The position numbers were made by a program, and so were the translations under genes. Under the pieces are notes generated by a model. That model had not been told where the DNA came from. It saw only the letters and a program-made list of their open reading frames with translations, and ran no database searches. This document shows positions 42,352 through 52,062 of a stretch of 64,000 bases of DNA, piece by piece. The stretch is from positions 45,614-109,613 of the forward strand of contig NZ_VSSR01000020.1 of NCBI RefSeq assembly GCF_008123515.1, given 5' to 3'. The DNA comes from Bradyrhizobium cytisi (lineage in GTDB: Bacteria; Pseudomonadota; Alphaproteobacteria; Rhizobiales; Xanthobacteraceae). The first letter of the stretch is position 1; each line of letters starts with the position of its first letter.

Positions 42352-43494
42352 CTAGGGCGCGACCGCAATCACATGATCGTCGATCTCGTCGATCCTGTTG
42401 ACGCCGCACAGGCCCATGGTCGTGAGCAGCTCCTTCTGGATGATGTCGATCGCCTTGGCGACGCCGGCTTGGCCGCCGGCGCCGAGGCCATACGCATAAG
42501 CGCGGCCGATCATGCAAGATTTTGCGCCGAGCGCGAGCGCGCGCATCACGTCCTGGCCGGAGCGGATGCCGCCGTCGAACATGATCTCCATCTTCTCGCC
42601 GACGGCGTCGGCGATCTCGGGCAGCACCTCGATCGAGGACGGCGCGCCGTCGAGCTGACGGCCGCCATGGTTGGACACCACCAGCGCCTGCGCGCCGGTC
42701 TTGGCCGCTTCCTCGGCGTCCTCGACGTCCAGAATGCCCTTGATGACGAGCTTGCCCGGCCAGATGCTCCGGATCCACTCGACGTCCTTCCAGTTCAGCG
42801 AGGTGTCGAACTGCGAGGCGGTCCATTCGGCGAGGCGGTTGAGGTCCTCGGTGTTCTTCACGTGGCCGGCGATGTTGCCGAAGGTGCGGCGCTTGCCCTG
42901 CAGCACGCCGGCGACCCAGGCCGGCTTGGTGGCGAAATCGATGAACTTCGACAGCGACCATTCCGGCGGAATGGTCATGCCGTTCTTGATGTCGGCATGG
43001 CGCTGGCCGATCACCTGAAGATCGACGGTCAGCACGAGCGCGCTGCACTTCGCCGCGATCGCGCGCTGGACCAGCTCCTTGATGAAGCCGCGGTCCTTCA
43101 TGACGTAGAGCTGGAACCAGAACGGCTTCTCGACATTGGCCGCGATGTCCTCGATCGAGCAGATCGACATCGTCGATTGCGTGAACGGGATGCCGGCGGC
43201 CTGCGCCGCGCGGCAGGCGTGGATCTCGCCGTCGCCATGCTGCATGCCGAGCAGTCCCACGGGCGCCAGGATCAGCGGCATGGTCGAGGGCTCGCCGAGG
43301 ATCGTGGTCGAGGTGTCGCGCCTGGAGACGTCGACCAGGATGCGCTGGCGGAACTTGATCGCCTGCATGTCCTCGCGATTGGCGCGCAGCGTTTCCTCGG
43401 CATAGGAGCCGCGGTCGCAATAGTCGAAGAAGGCCTTCGGCACGCGGCGCTTATGCAGAGCGCGAAGATCGTCGATACAGGTGATGTGCTTCAT
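42352..43494 (-). CDS. lldD: FMN-dependent L-lactate dehydrogenase/alpha-hydroxy-acid oxidising enzyme
   Basis: A flavoprotein of 380 residues that oxidises L-lactate to pyruvate and passes electrons to the quinone pool. The TIM-barrel FMN enzyme is recognised by FFDYCDRGSYAEETLRAN at the start, RQRILVDVSRRDTSTT, LILAPVGLLGMQHGDGE, TVDLQVIGQRHADIKNGM and the active-site block VVSNHGGRQLDGAPSS (His). MFDGGIRSGQDVMRALALGA binds the FMN phosphate. The start is at 43494. Three tandem 14-base repeats lie 24-65 bases upstream. No lactate permease or regulator gene is adjacent. Confidence 0.92.
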   Translation of the reverse strand: MKHITCIDDLRALHKRRVPKAFFDYCDRGSYAEETLRANREDMQAIKFRQRILVDVSRRDTSTTILGEPSTMPLILAPVGLLGMQHGDGEIHACRAAQAAGIPFTQSTMSICSIEDIAANVEKPFWFQLYVMKDRGFIKELVQRAIAAKCSALVLTVDLQVIGQRHADIKNGMTIPPEWSLSKFIDFATKPAWVAGVLQGKRRTFGNIAGHVKNTEDLNRLAEWTASQFDTSLNWKDVEWIRSIWPGKLVIKGILDVEDAEEAAKTGAQALVVSNHGGRQLDGAPSSIEVLPEIADAVGEKMEIMFDGGIRSGQDVMRALALGAKSCMIGRAYAYGLGAGGQAGVAKAIDIIQKELLTTMGLCGVNRIDEIDDHVIAVAP

Positions 43495-43517
43495 GAACGT
43501 TTCCCCGGCCCGTCTTG

Positions 43518-43559
43518 TATCAAGAGGCTCATATCAAGAGTCCTATACTAAGAGCCTTG
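43518..43559. repeat. three tandem 14-base units upstream of lldD
   Basis: TATCAAGAGGCTCA, TATCAAGAGTCCTA and TACTAAGAGCCTTG lie end to end. The first two share nine of nine leading bases (TATCAAGAG), and the third has TACTAAGAG. They are in the lldD promoter region and may be binding sites for a regulator. The phase of 14 bases is not a helical turn. Confidence 0.6.
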
Positions 43560-43585
43560 CATCGGAAGGTTTCGAGGTCATCTAG

Positions 43586-43795
<210 letters not shown>

Positions 43796-44015
43796 GGTCA
43801 GGTTCCGCTTCGTTCCGGCCCTCAAACCGGAAATATAATGTTAACAAGGAGTTACCGGGACGCCGGCGGCCCCGGTCTCGTAATGATTAATCACATTTTT
43901 TGAAGCCAATTTAGCGGCGCAGGGATTATAAGATCCCAGCAAATCAGGGATGCGGGGCCCGTTCGGGCACCCGGAGGTTGTCGTGGGGATCCCTGGTTGT
44001 TGCGTGGGGGACGAT

Positions 44016-45362
44016 ATGAGCCGCAAATATTTCGGGACGGACGGGATCCGGGGCCGCGCCAACGGGCTGATCACGCCGGAGCTCGCGCTCAAGGTCGGCC
44101 AGGCCGCAGGCCTTGCGTTCCAGCGCGGTGACCACCGTCACCGCGTCGTGATCGGCAAGGACACCCGCCTGTCCGGCTACATGATCGAATATGCGATGGT
44201 CGCGGGCTTCACCTCTGTCGGCATGGACGTGCTGCTGGTCGGCCCGATGCCGACACCGGCGGTCGCGATGCTGACCAAGTCGATGCGCGCCGATCTCGGC
44301 GTGATGATCTCGGCCTCGCACAATCTGTTCGAGGACAACGGCATCAAGCTGTTCGGCCCGCAGGGCTTCAAGCTCTCCGACGATGTCGAGAAGCAGATCG
44401 AGCAGCTGCTCGACGAATCCCTCGACAAGCGTCTCGCACAAAGCGCGAGCCTGGGCCGCGCCCGCCGTATCGATGGCGTGCATGACCGCTACATCGAATT
44501 CGCCAAGCGCACGCTGCCGCGCGACCTCTCGCTCGACGGCCTGCGCGTCGTGGTCGATTGCGCCAATGGCGCCGCCTACAGGGTGGTGCCGGAGGCGCTG
44601 TGGGAACTGGGCGCCGACGTGGTGCCGATCGGCGTCGAGCCCGACGGCTTCAACATCAACAAGGAATGCGGCTCGACCTCGCCGGAGGCGCTGTCGAAGA
44701 AGGTGCGCGAGATGCGGGCCGACATCGGCATTGCGCTCGACGGCGACGCGGACCGCGTCATCCTGGTCGACGAGCGCGGCCATGTCGTCGACGGCGACCA
44801 GCTGCTCGCGGTGATCGCGCAGAGCTGGAAGGACGACGGACGGCTGTCACGTCCGGGCATCGTTGCAACCGTGATGTCCAATCTCGGCCTCGAGCGCTTC
44901 CTGCAAGGGCAGGGGCTCGATCTCGTGCGCACGCCGGTCGGCGATCGCTACGTGCTCGAGCAGATGCTGAACGGCGGCTATAATCTCGGCGGCGAGCAGT
45001 CCGGCCACATCATCCTGTCCGACTACGCCACCACCGGCGACGGCTTCGTGGCCGCGCTGCAGGTGCTGGCCGTGGTGCAGAAGCTGCGCCGGCCGGTGTC
45101 GGAAGTCTGCCACCGCTTCGATCCGCTGCCGCAGATCCTCAAGAACGTCCGCCACAAGGGCGGCAAGCCGCTCGACGATTCCGAGGTGCAGTCGGCGATC
45201 TCCGACGGCGAGAAGCGGCTCAACGGTCACGGCCGCCTGCTGATCCGCTCCTCCGGCACCGAGCCCGTGATCCGCGTCATGGGCGAGGGCGAGGACCGCG
45301 TCCTGATCGAGGACATCGTCGACACCATCGTCTCCGCGCTGGGCCAGGCCGCGGCGGCTTGA
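44016..45362 (+). CDS. glmM: phosphoglucosamine mutase
   Basis: Interconverts glucosamine 6-phosphate and glucosamine 1-phosphate for UDP-GlcNAc, the precursor of peptidoglycan and lipopolysaccharide. The 448-residue length and [16 protein letters not shown] start are typical. The phosphoserine loop is [18 protein letters not shown], the metal loop is [15 protein letters not shown], the sugar-binding loop is GGEQSGHII, and [16 protein letters not shown] is the phosphate-binding end. The start at 44016 is preceded by GGGGGACG. The 220-base upstream gap contains TTAA-CAAGGAG-TTAC (43842-43856), near the CtrA consensus, but this is only suggestive. Confidence 0.97.
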   Translation: MSRKYFGTDGIRGRANGLITPELALKVGQAAGLAFQRGDHRHRVVIGKDTRLSGYMIEYAMVAGFTSVGMDVLLVGPMPTPAVAMLTKSMRADLGVMISASHNLFEDNGIKLFGPQGFKLSDDVEKQIEQLLDESLDKRLAQSASLGRARRIDGVHDRYIEFAKRTLPRDLSLDGLRVVVDCANGAAYRVVPEALWELGADVVPIGVEPDGFNINKECGSTSPEALSKKVREMRADIGIALDGDADRVILVDERGHVVDGDQLLAVIAQSWKDDGRLSRPGIVATVMSNLGLERFLQGQGLDLVRTPVGDRYVLEQMLNGGYNLGGEQSGHIILSDYATTGDGFVAALQVLAVVQKLRRPVSEVCHRFDPLPQILKNVRHKGGKPLDDSEVQSAISDGEKRLNGHGRLLIRSSGTEPVIRVMGEGEDRVLIEDIVDTIVSALGQAAAA

Positions 45363-45399
45363 GCCGAGAGCGCCTTCCTTCCCCCCTTGTGGCAGTATC

Positions 45400-45498
45400 G
45401 TAGGGTGGGCAAGGCGAAAGCGTGCCCACCGCTTCTGCTGCAATGTTGGATCGATATTGATGGTGGGCACGGCGCAAGTGCGCCTTTGCCCACCCTAC
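45400..45498. repeat. GTAGGGTGGGCA palindromic repeat, copy 4
   Basis: GTAGGGTGGGCAAGGCGAAA then GCGTGCCCACCGCTT, and ending TTGATGGTGGGCACGGCGCA then GCCTTTGCCCACCCTAC. It lies downstream of glmM, before the MFS exporter gene. Confidence 0.9.
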
Positions 45499-45613
45499 GA
45501 TTCCAGGCTCGCGGATAGAGACCCTCTCCAGCAAAGGAAGAAGGGCAAACACACGCATCCCAGCTATCGACGATTGGTGGTGGTTCGGCCACCACGGTCA
45601 TCGTAGTTAGGCA

Positions 45614-46891
45614 GTGTGGCGGTTCGCCGCGCCTGCCGGGATCGATCCATTGAACAAGCCAGTTCTCGTCTCCGAGGAAACACTGACCGAGCCGGTCGTC
45701 GTCGCCGACATCGCGCCCGCCGCCGCAGGGCCGGCCTATGTCGTGCTCGCCGGCATCAGCTTCTCGCACTTCCTCAACGACACCATGCAGTCGCTGATCG
45801 CCTCGGTGTATCCGATCCTCAAGGACACCTACGCGCTCGACTTCGCGCAGATCGGCATGATCACGCTGGCGTTCCAGTTCACGGCGTCGCTGCTCCAGCC
45901 GGTGGTCGGTCACTACACCGACAAGAAGGCGCAACCCTATTCTCTGTCGATCGGCATGGCCTCGACCTTCTTCGGCCTGCTGCTGCTCAGCGCCGCGCAC
46001 CAATATCTCGTCATCCTGATTGCCGCTGCCCTGGTCGGTCTCGGCTCGGCGGTGTTTCACCCCGAATCCGCGCGCATCGCGCGGCTGGCCTCCGGCGGCC
46101 GCTACGGCTTCGCGCAATCGGTGTTTCAGCTCGGCGGCAGTTTCGGCACCTCGATGGGGCCGGTGCTCGCAGCCCTGATCGTCGTGCCGTTCGGGCAGGG
46201 CAGCATCGCCTGGTTCTCCTCGATCGCGTTCCTCGCGATCGTCATCCTCTGGCGCATCGGCCGCTGGTACGAGCCGCAGATCAGGGCGAAGAAGACAGTG
46301 GTCGCGCAGGCCCATCCTGACGCGCCGAGCTCGCGCCGGGTCGCGGTCGCGCTCGTTGTGCTGGTGGCATTGTTGTTCTCCAAGCAGCTCTACGTATCGA
46401 GCCTGTCGAGCTACTACATCTTCTACCTGATCGACCGTTTCAACGTGTCGACGCAGGCCGCCCAAATGTACCTCTTCATCTTCCTTGCGGCGAACGCGGT
46501 CGGTGCGTTTCTCGGCGGACCGCTCGGGGATCGCTTCGGCCGCAAGATCGTGATCTGGATCTCGATCCTCGGCGCGCTGCCGTTCACACTGGCGCTGCCC
46601 TATGCCGGGCTTTACGCGAGCGCGGTACTCACCGTCATCATCGGTCTCATCATCTCCTCGACGACGTCGTCGATCATCGTGTTCGCGCAGGAGCTGGTGC
46701 CGCATCGCTTCGGCATGATCTCCGGCGTGTTCTTCGGCGTCGCCTTCGGCATCGGCGGGCTCGGCGCGGCCGTGCTCGGCAAGCTCGCCGATCACACCTC
46801 GATCGAGTTCGTCTACCAAGTCTGCGCCTACCTGCCGGCGATCGGGCTGCTCGCGGTGTTCCTGCCCAAGCTGCCGCGGCACGTGCGTTAA
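45614..46891 (+). CDS. MFS transporter, fosmidomycin-resistance (Fsr) type
   Basis: A 425-residue major facilitator protein with 12 predicted helices. Conserved features are HFLNDTMQSLIASVYPILKD in helix 1, GHYTDKKAQPYSLSIGM (motif A of the N-half), GSAVFHPESARIARLASGGRYG, and GGPLGDRFGRKIVIW (motif A of the C-half). This matches the fosmidomycin-resistance group, which exports drugs or metabolites. The natural substrate here is unknown. GTG at 45614 or TTG at 45650 could be the start, with a GGGA site before the TTG. It is not linked to a drug regulator. Confidence 0.88.
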   Translation: MWRFAAPAGIDPLNKPVLVSEETLTEPVVVADIAPAAAGPAYVVLAGISFSHFLNDTMQSLIASVYPILKDTYALDFAQIGMITLAFQFTASLLQPVVGHYTDKKAQPYSLSIGMASTFFGLLLLSAAHQYLVILIAAALVGLGSAVFHPESARIARLASGGRYGFAQSVFQLGGSFGTSMGPVLAALIVVPFGQGSIAWFSSIAFLAIVILWRIGRWYEPQIRAKKTVVAQAHPDAPSSRRVAVALVVLVALLFSKQLYVSSLSSYYIFYLIDRFNVSTQAAQMYLFIFLAANAVGAFLGGPLGDRFGRKIVIWISILGALPFTLALPYAGLYASAVLTVIIGLIISSTTSSIIVFAQELVPHRFGMISGVFFGVAFGIGGLGAAVLGKLADHTSIEFVYQVCAYLPAIGLLAVFLPKLPRHVR

Positions 46892-47020
46892 CGCAGTTCC
46901 ACTTGCTGCATTGCGGCTTCATACATCGTTAGCAATTGCGGAGCGCGGCTGCCGCATTTTTGCAACGCTTGCGCCGCATCCGCGTGTGTAGTGAGAAAAA
47001 ATCAACCTTAAAAATTAGGG

Positions 47021-47035
47021 TTAAGTGGCGCTTAA
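47021..47035. promoter_or_regulatory. CtrA-like site TTAA-GTGGCGC-TTAA
   Basis: A perfect TTAA-N7-TTAA lies 84-98 bases upstream of the outer-membrane protein start at 47119. A nearby dyad, AACCTTA...TAGGGTT (47004-47022), overlaps its left half. CtrA, the cell-cycle response regulator of alphaproteobacteria, binds this consensus. Binding is inferred. Confidence 0.5.
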
Positions 47036-47118
47036 ACATTTGCTGCCATCGTCCGCCCGTGAGTTTCCAGAACGTGAGGCAGCTGCATTTTGCCTCACCG
47101 GCCATAAGGACGAAGCCA

Positions 47119-47961
47119 ATGCGTAGCGTTAAGTCTCTCCTTGCCGCGGGTGCGGCGTCACTGATCTCGTCGATGGCGTTCGCCGCCGATATGCCGATCG
47201 CGGCTCCGCCCCCCATGTACGCGCCGCCCGCCCCGCCCGCGGACTTCGGCGGCTGGTACCTGCGCGGTGACGTCGGCATGACCAACCAGAGCGCCAAGCG
47301 CATCGAGGGCGCCGTCGGGCCTGGGTTTACGAAGACGACGGAGGGACTTGGCTTCGACTCGTCGCCGCTGTTCGACCTCGGTGTCGGCTATCGCTTCAAC
47401 AACTGGTTTCGCACCGACGTGATCGGCCAGTACCGTGGCAAGGCTAACCTGCATGGTGCGGATAACGTCATTGGGCCCGGCTTCGTCGGCTCCAACAACT
47501 ATAGCGGCAGCAAGTCCGAATGGGTCGTCATGGCCAACGCTTACGTTGACCTCGGCACCTGGTGGTGCATTACGCCGTTCATTGGTGCCGGTGTTGGCGG
47601 CTCCTACAACAAGATCAGCGGCTTCCGCGACGACGGCGTGTCATACACCGTGGGAAATACTCCGCCCCTGGCCAACAGCGTCGCCTACTTCGCCGACAAC
47701 GGAAAGTGGAACTTTGCCTGGGCGGCCCACGCCGGCCTCGCCTACAAGGTCAATCCCGGGTTCACCGTTGAACTGGCCTACAGCTACATGAACCTCGGCG
47801 ATGCGGCACCTGGCAACTACCGCTTGTTCGACAACAGCGGCTCGGGCCCGACCTCGATCAAGATCAAGGAGCTCACCTCGCACGACGTCAAGCTCGGCGT
47901 GCGCTGGGAGCTCAACAGCCCGCCGGCTTACATGCCGCCGCCGCTCGTCACCAAGGGCTGA
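47119..47961 (+). CDS. outer-membrane beta-barrel protein
   Basis: A 280-residue exported protein. The signal peptide is RSVKSLLAAGAASLISSMAF, then AADMPIAAPPPMY, a Pro-rich linker. The barrel runs from about GGWYLRGDVGMTNQSAK to VELAYSYMNLGDAAPG and DVKLGVRWELNSPP. Gly and aromatic residues alternate as in the Omp25/Omp31-like porin-like family of Rhizobiales. The start at 47119 has AAGGA upstream. It is followed by a strong terminator, and a CtrA-like site lies upstream. It is paired with the next barrel protein (48133). Confidence 0.88.
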   Translation: MRSVKSLLAAGAASLISSMAFAADMPIAAPPPMYAPPAPPADFGGWYLRGDVGMTNQSAKRIEGAVGPGFTKTTEGLGFDSSPLFDLGVGYRFNNWFRTDVIGQYRGKANLHGADNVIGPGFVGSNNYSGSKSEWVVMANAYVDLGTWWCITPFIGAGVGGSYNKISGFRDDGVSYTVGNTPPLANSVAYFADNGKWNFAWAAHAGLAYKVNPGFTVELAYSYMNLGDAAPGNYRLFDNSGSGPTSIKIKELTSHDVKLGVRWELNSPPAYMPPPLVTKG

Positions 47962-47990
47962 TCGTTCGCCCCCATCGCTTAATGTCTCTT

Positions 47991-48020
47991 AACGGCGCGG
48001 GATGCTCCCGCGCCGTTTTT
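47991..48020 (+). terminator. rho-independent terminator after the outer-membrane protein
   Basis: AACGGCGCGGGA-TGC-TCCCGCGCCGTT followed by TTTTG. The 12-bp stem is nearly perfect and the loop is three bases. It begins 30 bases after the stop of the preceding gene. Confidence 0.9.
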
Positions 48021-48132
48021 GCGTGGCATATTTTTCATTGCCCGGCGGCGACGAAAGCCTCTGGCGCAACCATTGGTTAAGGTTAACGAGCCATGATCAC
48101 GAGCGAAAGTTCGAGTTCGATGGAGCGTTGCA

Positions 48133-49029
48133 ATGCGTAGGCTTTGGTTGGTGGTGGCGGCTTTGGGATCTATGTCCGCCGCACACGCGGCCGACATGCC
48201 GGATCTGCCCGTGCTGCGCGGCGGCTTCACCGACGGTCTATCCAAGACGTCCCATAATTGGGATGGCACTTATTTCGGCGGCGGCGCCGGCTACTCCACT
48301 GACGCGAGCGACTTCAGCCAGAGCGTCGTCGGCCTGACCAATTTCATCTTCCGTGACAGCGTGCTGCAGCAGCCGACCGCCAATTGGTCGCTCATGAACA
48401 AGACGAACACGCAGAGCACCAATTTCAACGCCTTCGTCGGCCGCAACTGGCAATGGTACGATGCCATTCTCAGTCTCGAGGGCACCTACACCTACTTCAA
48501 CAACCTCGCCACTTCGACGTCGGGTAGCAACTCGCTCACGATCGTCAATCCGGCCGGCGATACGCATGCCGCGAATGTCACCGACAATTACGACGTGACA
48601 TTGACCGGCACCGCCGCGGCGAAGGTCAAGGACATGATCACGCTGCGCGGCCGCGTCGGTTGGGACGGCGGCGATTTCATGCCCTATGCCTTCGCAGGCG
48701 CTGCCGTCGGCCGAATGGACGTCTCTCGCTCGGTAACGAGCACGGTGGATTTGCGTCAGGATGTGACGAATTCGATTGTCGTCGGCGGCGTCACGGTGAC
48801 GTCGACCACTTTCGGAGCGCCACAGGCCGTTCCAGCTCAGTCGCAGGCGCAGACGCAGCGCCGGACCAACGCCTTCGCGGTGGGCTGGACCGCCGGCCTC
48901 GGCGTCGAATACTGCATCTGGGACGGTCTGTTCGCGCGCGTGGAATACGAGTACGTGAAATTCTCGCCCGTCATGAACACCTCGGTGACGCTGAACAATG
49001 CGCGCGTCGGGCTCGGCTACAAGTTCTGA
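48133..49029 (+). CDS. outer-membrane beta-barrel protein, Omp31-like
   Basis: A 298-residue protein with signal peptide (RRLWLVVAALGSMSAAHAAD, cut near residue 20). The mature protein has repeated strands, for example WDGTYFGGGAGYSTDASDF, then FVGRNWQWYDAILSLEGTYTYF. It ends RVEYEYVKFSPVM and NARVGLGYKF, with a terminal Phe as expected for an outer-membrane barrel. A Gln/Ala/Pro insertion (QAVPAQSQAQTQ) lies near residue 235. It resembles Omp31-type surface proteins, whose roles include permeability or adhesion. It is separated from the first barrel by a terminator. Confidence 0.88.
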   Translation: MRRLWLVVAALGSMSAAHAADMPDLPVLRGGFTDGLSKTSHNWDGTYFGGGAGYSTDASDFSQSVVGLTNFIFRDSVLQQPTANWSLMNKTNTQSTNFNAFVGRNWQWYDAILSLEGTYTYFNNLATSTSGSNSLTIVNPAGDTHAANVTDNYDVTLTGTAAAKVKDMITLRGRVGWDGGDFMPYAFAGAAVGRMDVSRSVTSTVDLRQDVTNSIVVGGVTVTSTTFGAPQAVPAQSQAQTQRRTNAFAVGWTAGLGVEYCIWDGLFARVEYEYVKFSPVMNTSVTLNNARVGLGYKF

Positions 49030-49104
49030 CGCTGCTGCGCTGCGCCGCGGTTGACAGGCTGCTTCCGTCCTGATGCTCTGCCGGGCGAAAGCGGGGCGGC
49101 AGCG

Positions 49105-49695
49105 ATGCAGATTTACGGCGATAGCAACTCGGGCAATTGTCTGAAGGTGAAGTGGGTCTGCGACAAGCTCGCATTGCCCTATCGCTGGATCGAGATCGAT
49201 ACGCGCAAGGGCGAGACGCGCACGCCGCAATTTCTTGAGATGAACGGCGCCGGCCAGGTGCCGACTGTCGCCTTCGACGACGGCCGCATGCTGGCGCAGT
49301 CCAACGCCATCATCCGCTATCTTGCCCGCGACAGCGCACTCGTGCCGCGCGACGCCTTTGCTGCCGCCAAGATGGACGAATGGCTGTTCTGGGAGCAGTA
49401 CAGCCACGAGCCCTATATCGCGGTGTGCCGCTTCCAGCTGGTCTATCTCGGCAAGCATCCCTCTGAGCTCGATCCCGACAAGGTCAAGCGCGGCTATGCG
49501 GCGCTCGACCGCATGGAGGCGCATCTCACAACGAGCCGCTTCTTCGCCGACGATGAGATCTCGCTCGCCGACGTCTCGCTGCTTGCCTATACGCGCCTTG
49601 CGCATGAAGGCGGTTTTGATCTCGACCGCTATGCCGCCATCCGCCGCTGGATCGCCGAAGCTGAGGCCTGTCTCGGTCTACCGCCGGCGCGCTAA
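49105..49695 (+). CDS. glutathione S-transferase family protein, third of three
   Basis: A 196-residue GST. The N-terminal domain is MQIYGDSNSGNCLKVKWVCD, followed by NGAGQVPTVAFDDGRMLAQSNAIIRYLAR (here partly), with cis-Pro and Ser/Asn glutathione contacts. The C-terminal helical domain ends in ISLADVSLLAYTRLAHEGG. It is related to the GST at 32396 (both have the short N-terminal Ser-Gly-Asn motif) and may be a paralogue. The substrate is unknown. The start at 49105 fits the domain. It is followed closely by a GNAT gene (45-base gap), so the two may be co-transcribed. Confidence 0.9.
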   Translation: MQIYGDSNSGNCLKVKWVCDKLALPYRWIEIDTRKGETRTPQFLEMNGAGQVPTVAFDDGRMLAQSNAIIRYLARDSALVPRDAFAAAKMDEWLFWEQYSHEPYIAVCRFQLVYLGKHPSELDPDKVKRGYAALDRMEAHLTTSRFFADDEISLADVSLLAYTRLAHEGGFDLDRYAAIRRWIAEAEACLGLPPAR

Positions 49696-49740
49696 ATCCA
49701 TCGCGCGGAATCCGTCGCACGGAATCCTGGAGTTTCCCGT

Positions 49741-50205
49741 ATGAACGACAAGTCCGTCTCCATCCGTCCCGCGCGCCGCGAGGACGTTCCCGCGATTGTG
49801 GCGATGCTTGCCGACGATCGTCTCGGCCGCGCCCGCGAGCGCGTCGAGGATCCGCTTCCGGCCGTCTACTATCAGGCGTTCGAGCGGGTCGAGCGTGACC
49901 AGAATCTCGCGCTCGTGGTCGCCGAGAGCGAGGGCAGGGTGGTCGGCTGCCTGCAACTCGCGGTGCTCGCGGGCATCAGCTCGCAAGGCGGCATTCGCGG
50001 CCTGCTCGAGGATGTCCGCGTTGCCTCCGATTGCCGCAGCCGCGGCATCGGCGAGCAATTGGTGCAATGGGCGATGACGGAAGCCAAGGCGCGCGGCTGC
50101 AATCTGGTCGAATTGCTGACGCATGCGAGCCGTGTCGACGCGCAGCGCTTCTACAAGCGTCTCGGATTTGCATTGAGTCACGCCGGCATGACTGTGCGTT
50201 TTTGA
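49741..50205 (+). CDS. GNAT family N-acetyltransferase
   Basis: A 154-residue acetyltransferase. SIRPARREDVPAIVAMLADDRLG opens the fold. ALVVAESEGRVVGCLQLAVL leads to the acetyl-CoA site VRVASDCRSRGIGEQLVQWAMTEA, described by its ends, and LTHASRVDAQRFYKRLGFALSHAG closes it. The overall pattern is that of small-molecule or antibiotic-type GNATs. The acceptor is unknown. It sits right after a GST gene on the same strand, and the weak SD suggests coupled translation. Confidence 0.9.
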   Translation: MNDKSVSIRPARREDVPAIVAMLADDRLGRARERVEDPLPAVYYQAFERVERDQNLALVVAESEGRVVGCLQLAVLAGISSQGGIRGLLEDVRVASDCRSRGIGEQLVQWAMTEAKARGCNLVELLTHASRVDAQRFYKRLGFALSHAGMTVRF

Positions 50206-50363
50206 TGCAGGCCGTCGGGACCGTTGCGCGGCTTGCGAAATCCGATCGCGCGTTCGTTCATCTTAAGAGCTGATAAACTACCCCTTGGTCGTTCACGTTG
50301 ATCGGGGAACGAACGGTGCTACGCCAGCGTCTGAAACCGGGCTCGGTCGGTTCGGGGATTTCG

Positions 50364-50570
50364 ATGGCAAGGTATTCCATGATCAAGGTCGGCAACGATT
50401 ACGTTGTGCAGGCCAACGACAAATGCATTTTGAAGGTCGGCAGCCGCCGCCGCGCCGCGCAATTGATCAGCGAGGCCACGGACTTGCTGAACGCGCTCGC
50501 CCCGGTTGCATCCCCCGATCTCGTGCCGGAGGAGCCATCACTCCAGCGTGAGACGCCGGAACTTCCTTGA
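50364..50570 (+). CDS. short conserved hypothetical protein
   Basis: A 68-residue basic protein, MARYSMIKVGNDYVVQANDK, then CILKVGSRRRAAQLISEATDLLN and a Pro/Glu-rich tail. The first part looks like a short beta-hairpin and the rest a helix. Similar proteins are found in bradyrhizobia, with no known role. The start at 50364 has GGGGA upstream. A GGAAC-N17-CGTC stretch (50306-50331) is one base off the EcfG-type general stress promoter, so stress control is possible but weakly supported. Confidence 0.6.
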   Translation: MARYSMIKVGNDYVVQANDKCILKVGSRRRAAQLISEATDLLNALAPVASPDLVPEEPSLQRETPELP

Positions 50571-50572
50571 CT

Positions 50573-50649
50573 GGTCTTCCCGATTCCCGTATCAGCCGCG
50601 GCGGGACACCTCCCCCCAACGGGAGGCTTACTATCTGGAAGGGTAGATT

Positions 50650-50652
<3 letters not shown>
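50573..50652 (+). promoter_or_regulatory. serC leader RNA motif
   Basis: The 80 bases before serC contain CCTCCC-CCCAAC-GGGAGG (50609-50626) as a perfect 6-bp hairpin. A second stem, CTATC-TGGAAG-GGTAG (50631-50646), has GGAAGG, the likely ribosome site, in its loop. CTTCC (50576-50580) can also pair with GGAAG. This agrees with the serC motif known from alphaproteobacteria, a leader structure in front of serC-serA operons. The ligand is unknown. Confidence 0.7.
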
Positions 50653-51822
<1,170 letters not shown>

Positions 51823-51833
51823 GTTTTCTTTTC

Positions 51834-51987
51834 GCCTCTCCCCGTCTTACGGGGAGAGGCCGGGTCGCTCCCGGCGATGCGGAGCATCGTCCGGTGCGAT
51901 CCGGGTGAGGGGCTCTCTCCACGAGCACCTCGCCCGTGGCTGCCCCTCACCCCAACCCTCTCCCCGTAAGAACGGGGAGAGGGAGAG
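51834..51987. repeat. CTCTCCCC palindromic repeat between serC and serA
   Basis: CGCCTCTCCCCGTCTTACGG and GGAGAGGCCGGGTCGCTCCC start it. CCCCTCACCCCAACCCTCTC and CCCGTAAGAACGGGGAGAGG end it. It belongs to the same family as 23291-23437. Confidence 0.9.
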
Positions 51988-52062
51988 CAAAGAGCTTCCG
52001 CGCAATTACCCATTTCGGCCCTCGGGCCGATCCCCCTTAGGGACGGCGAAGGACACATCCCC

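Noticed and set aside
45227..46882. A 551-codon minus-strand frame opposite the MFS exporter
   Set aside because: It mirrors the exporter and glmM frames. The exporter has clear family motifs, while this frame is rich in Arg, Asp and His without any domain.
47979..47992. TTAA-N6-TTAA at the end of the outer-membrane protein gene
   Set aside because: Wrong spacing for CtrA, and it is part of the terminator region.
50306..50331. GGAAC-N17-CGTC as an EcfG-type promoter
   Set aside because: One base off in the -10 element (CGTC for CGTT), so I mention it only in the gene entry and do not list it as a promoter.
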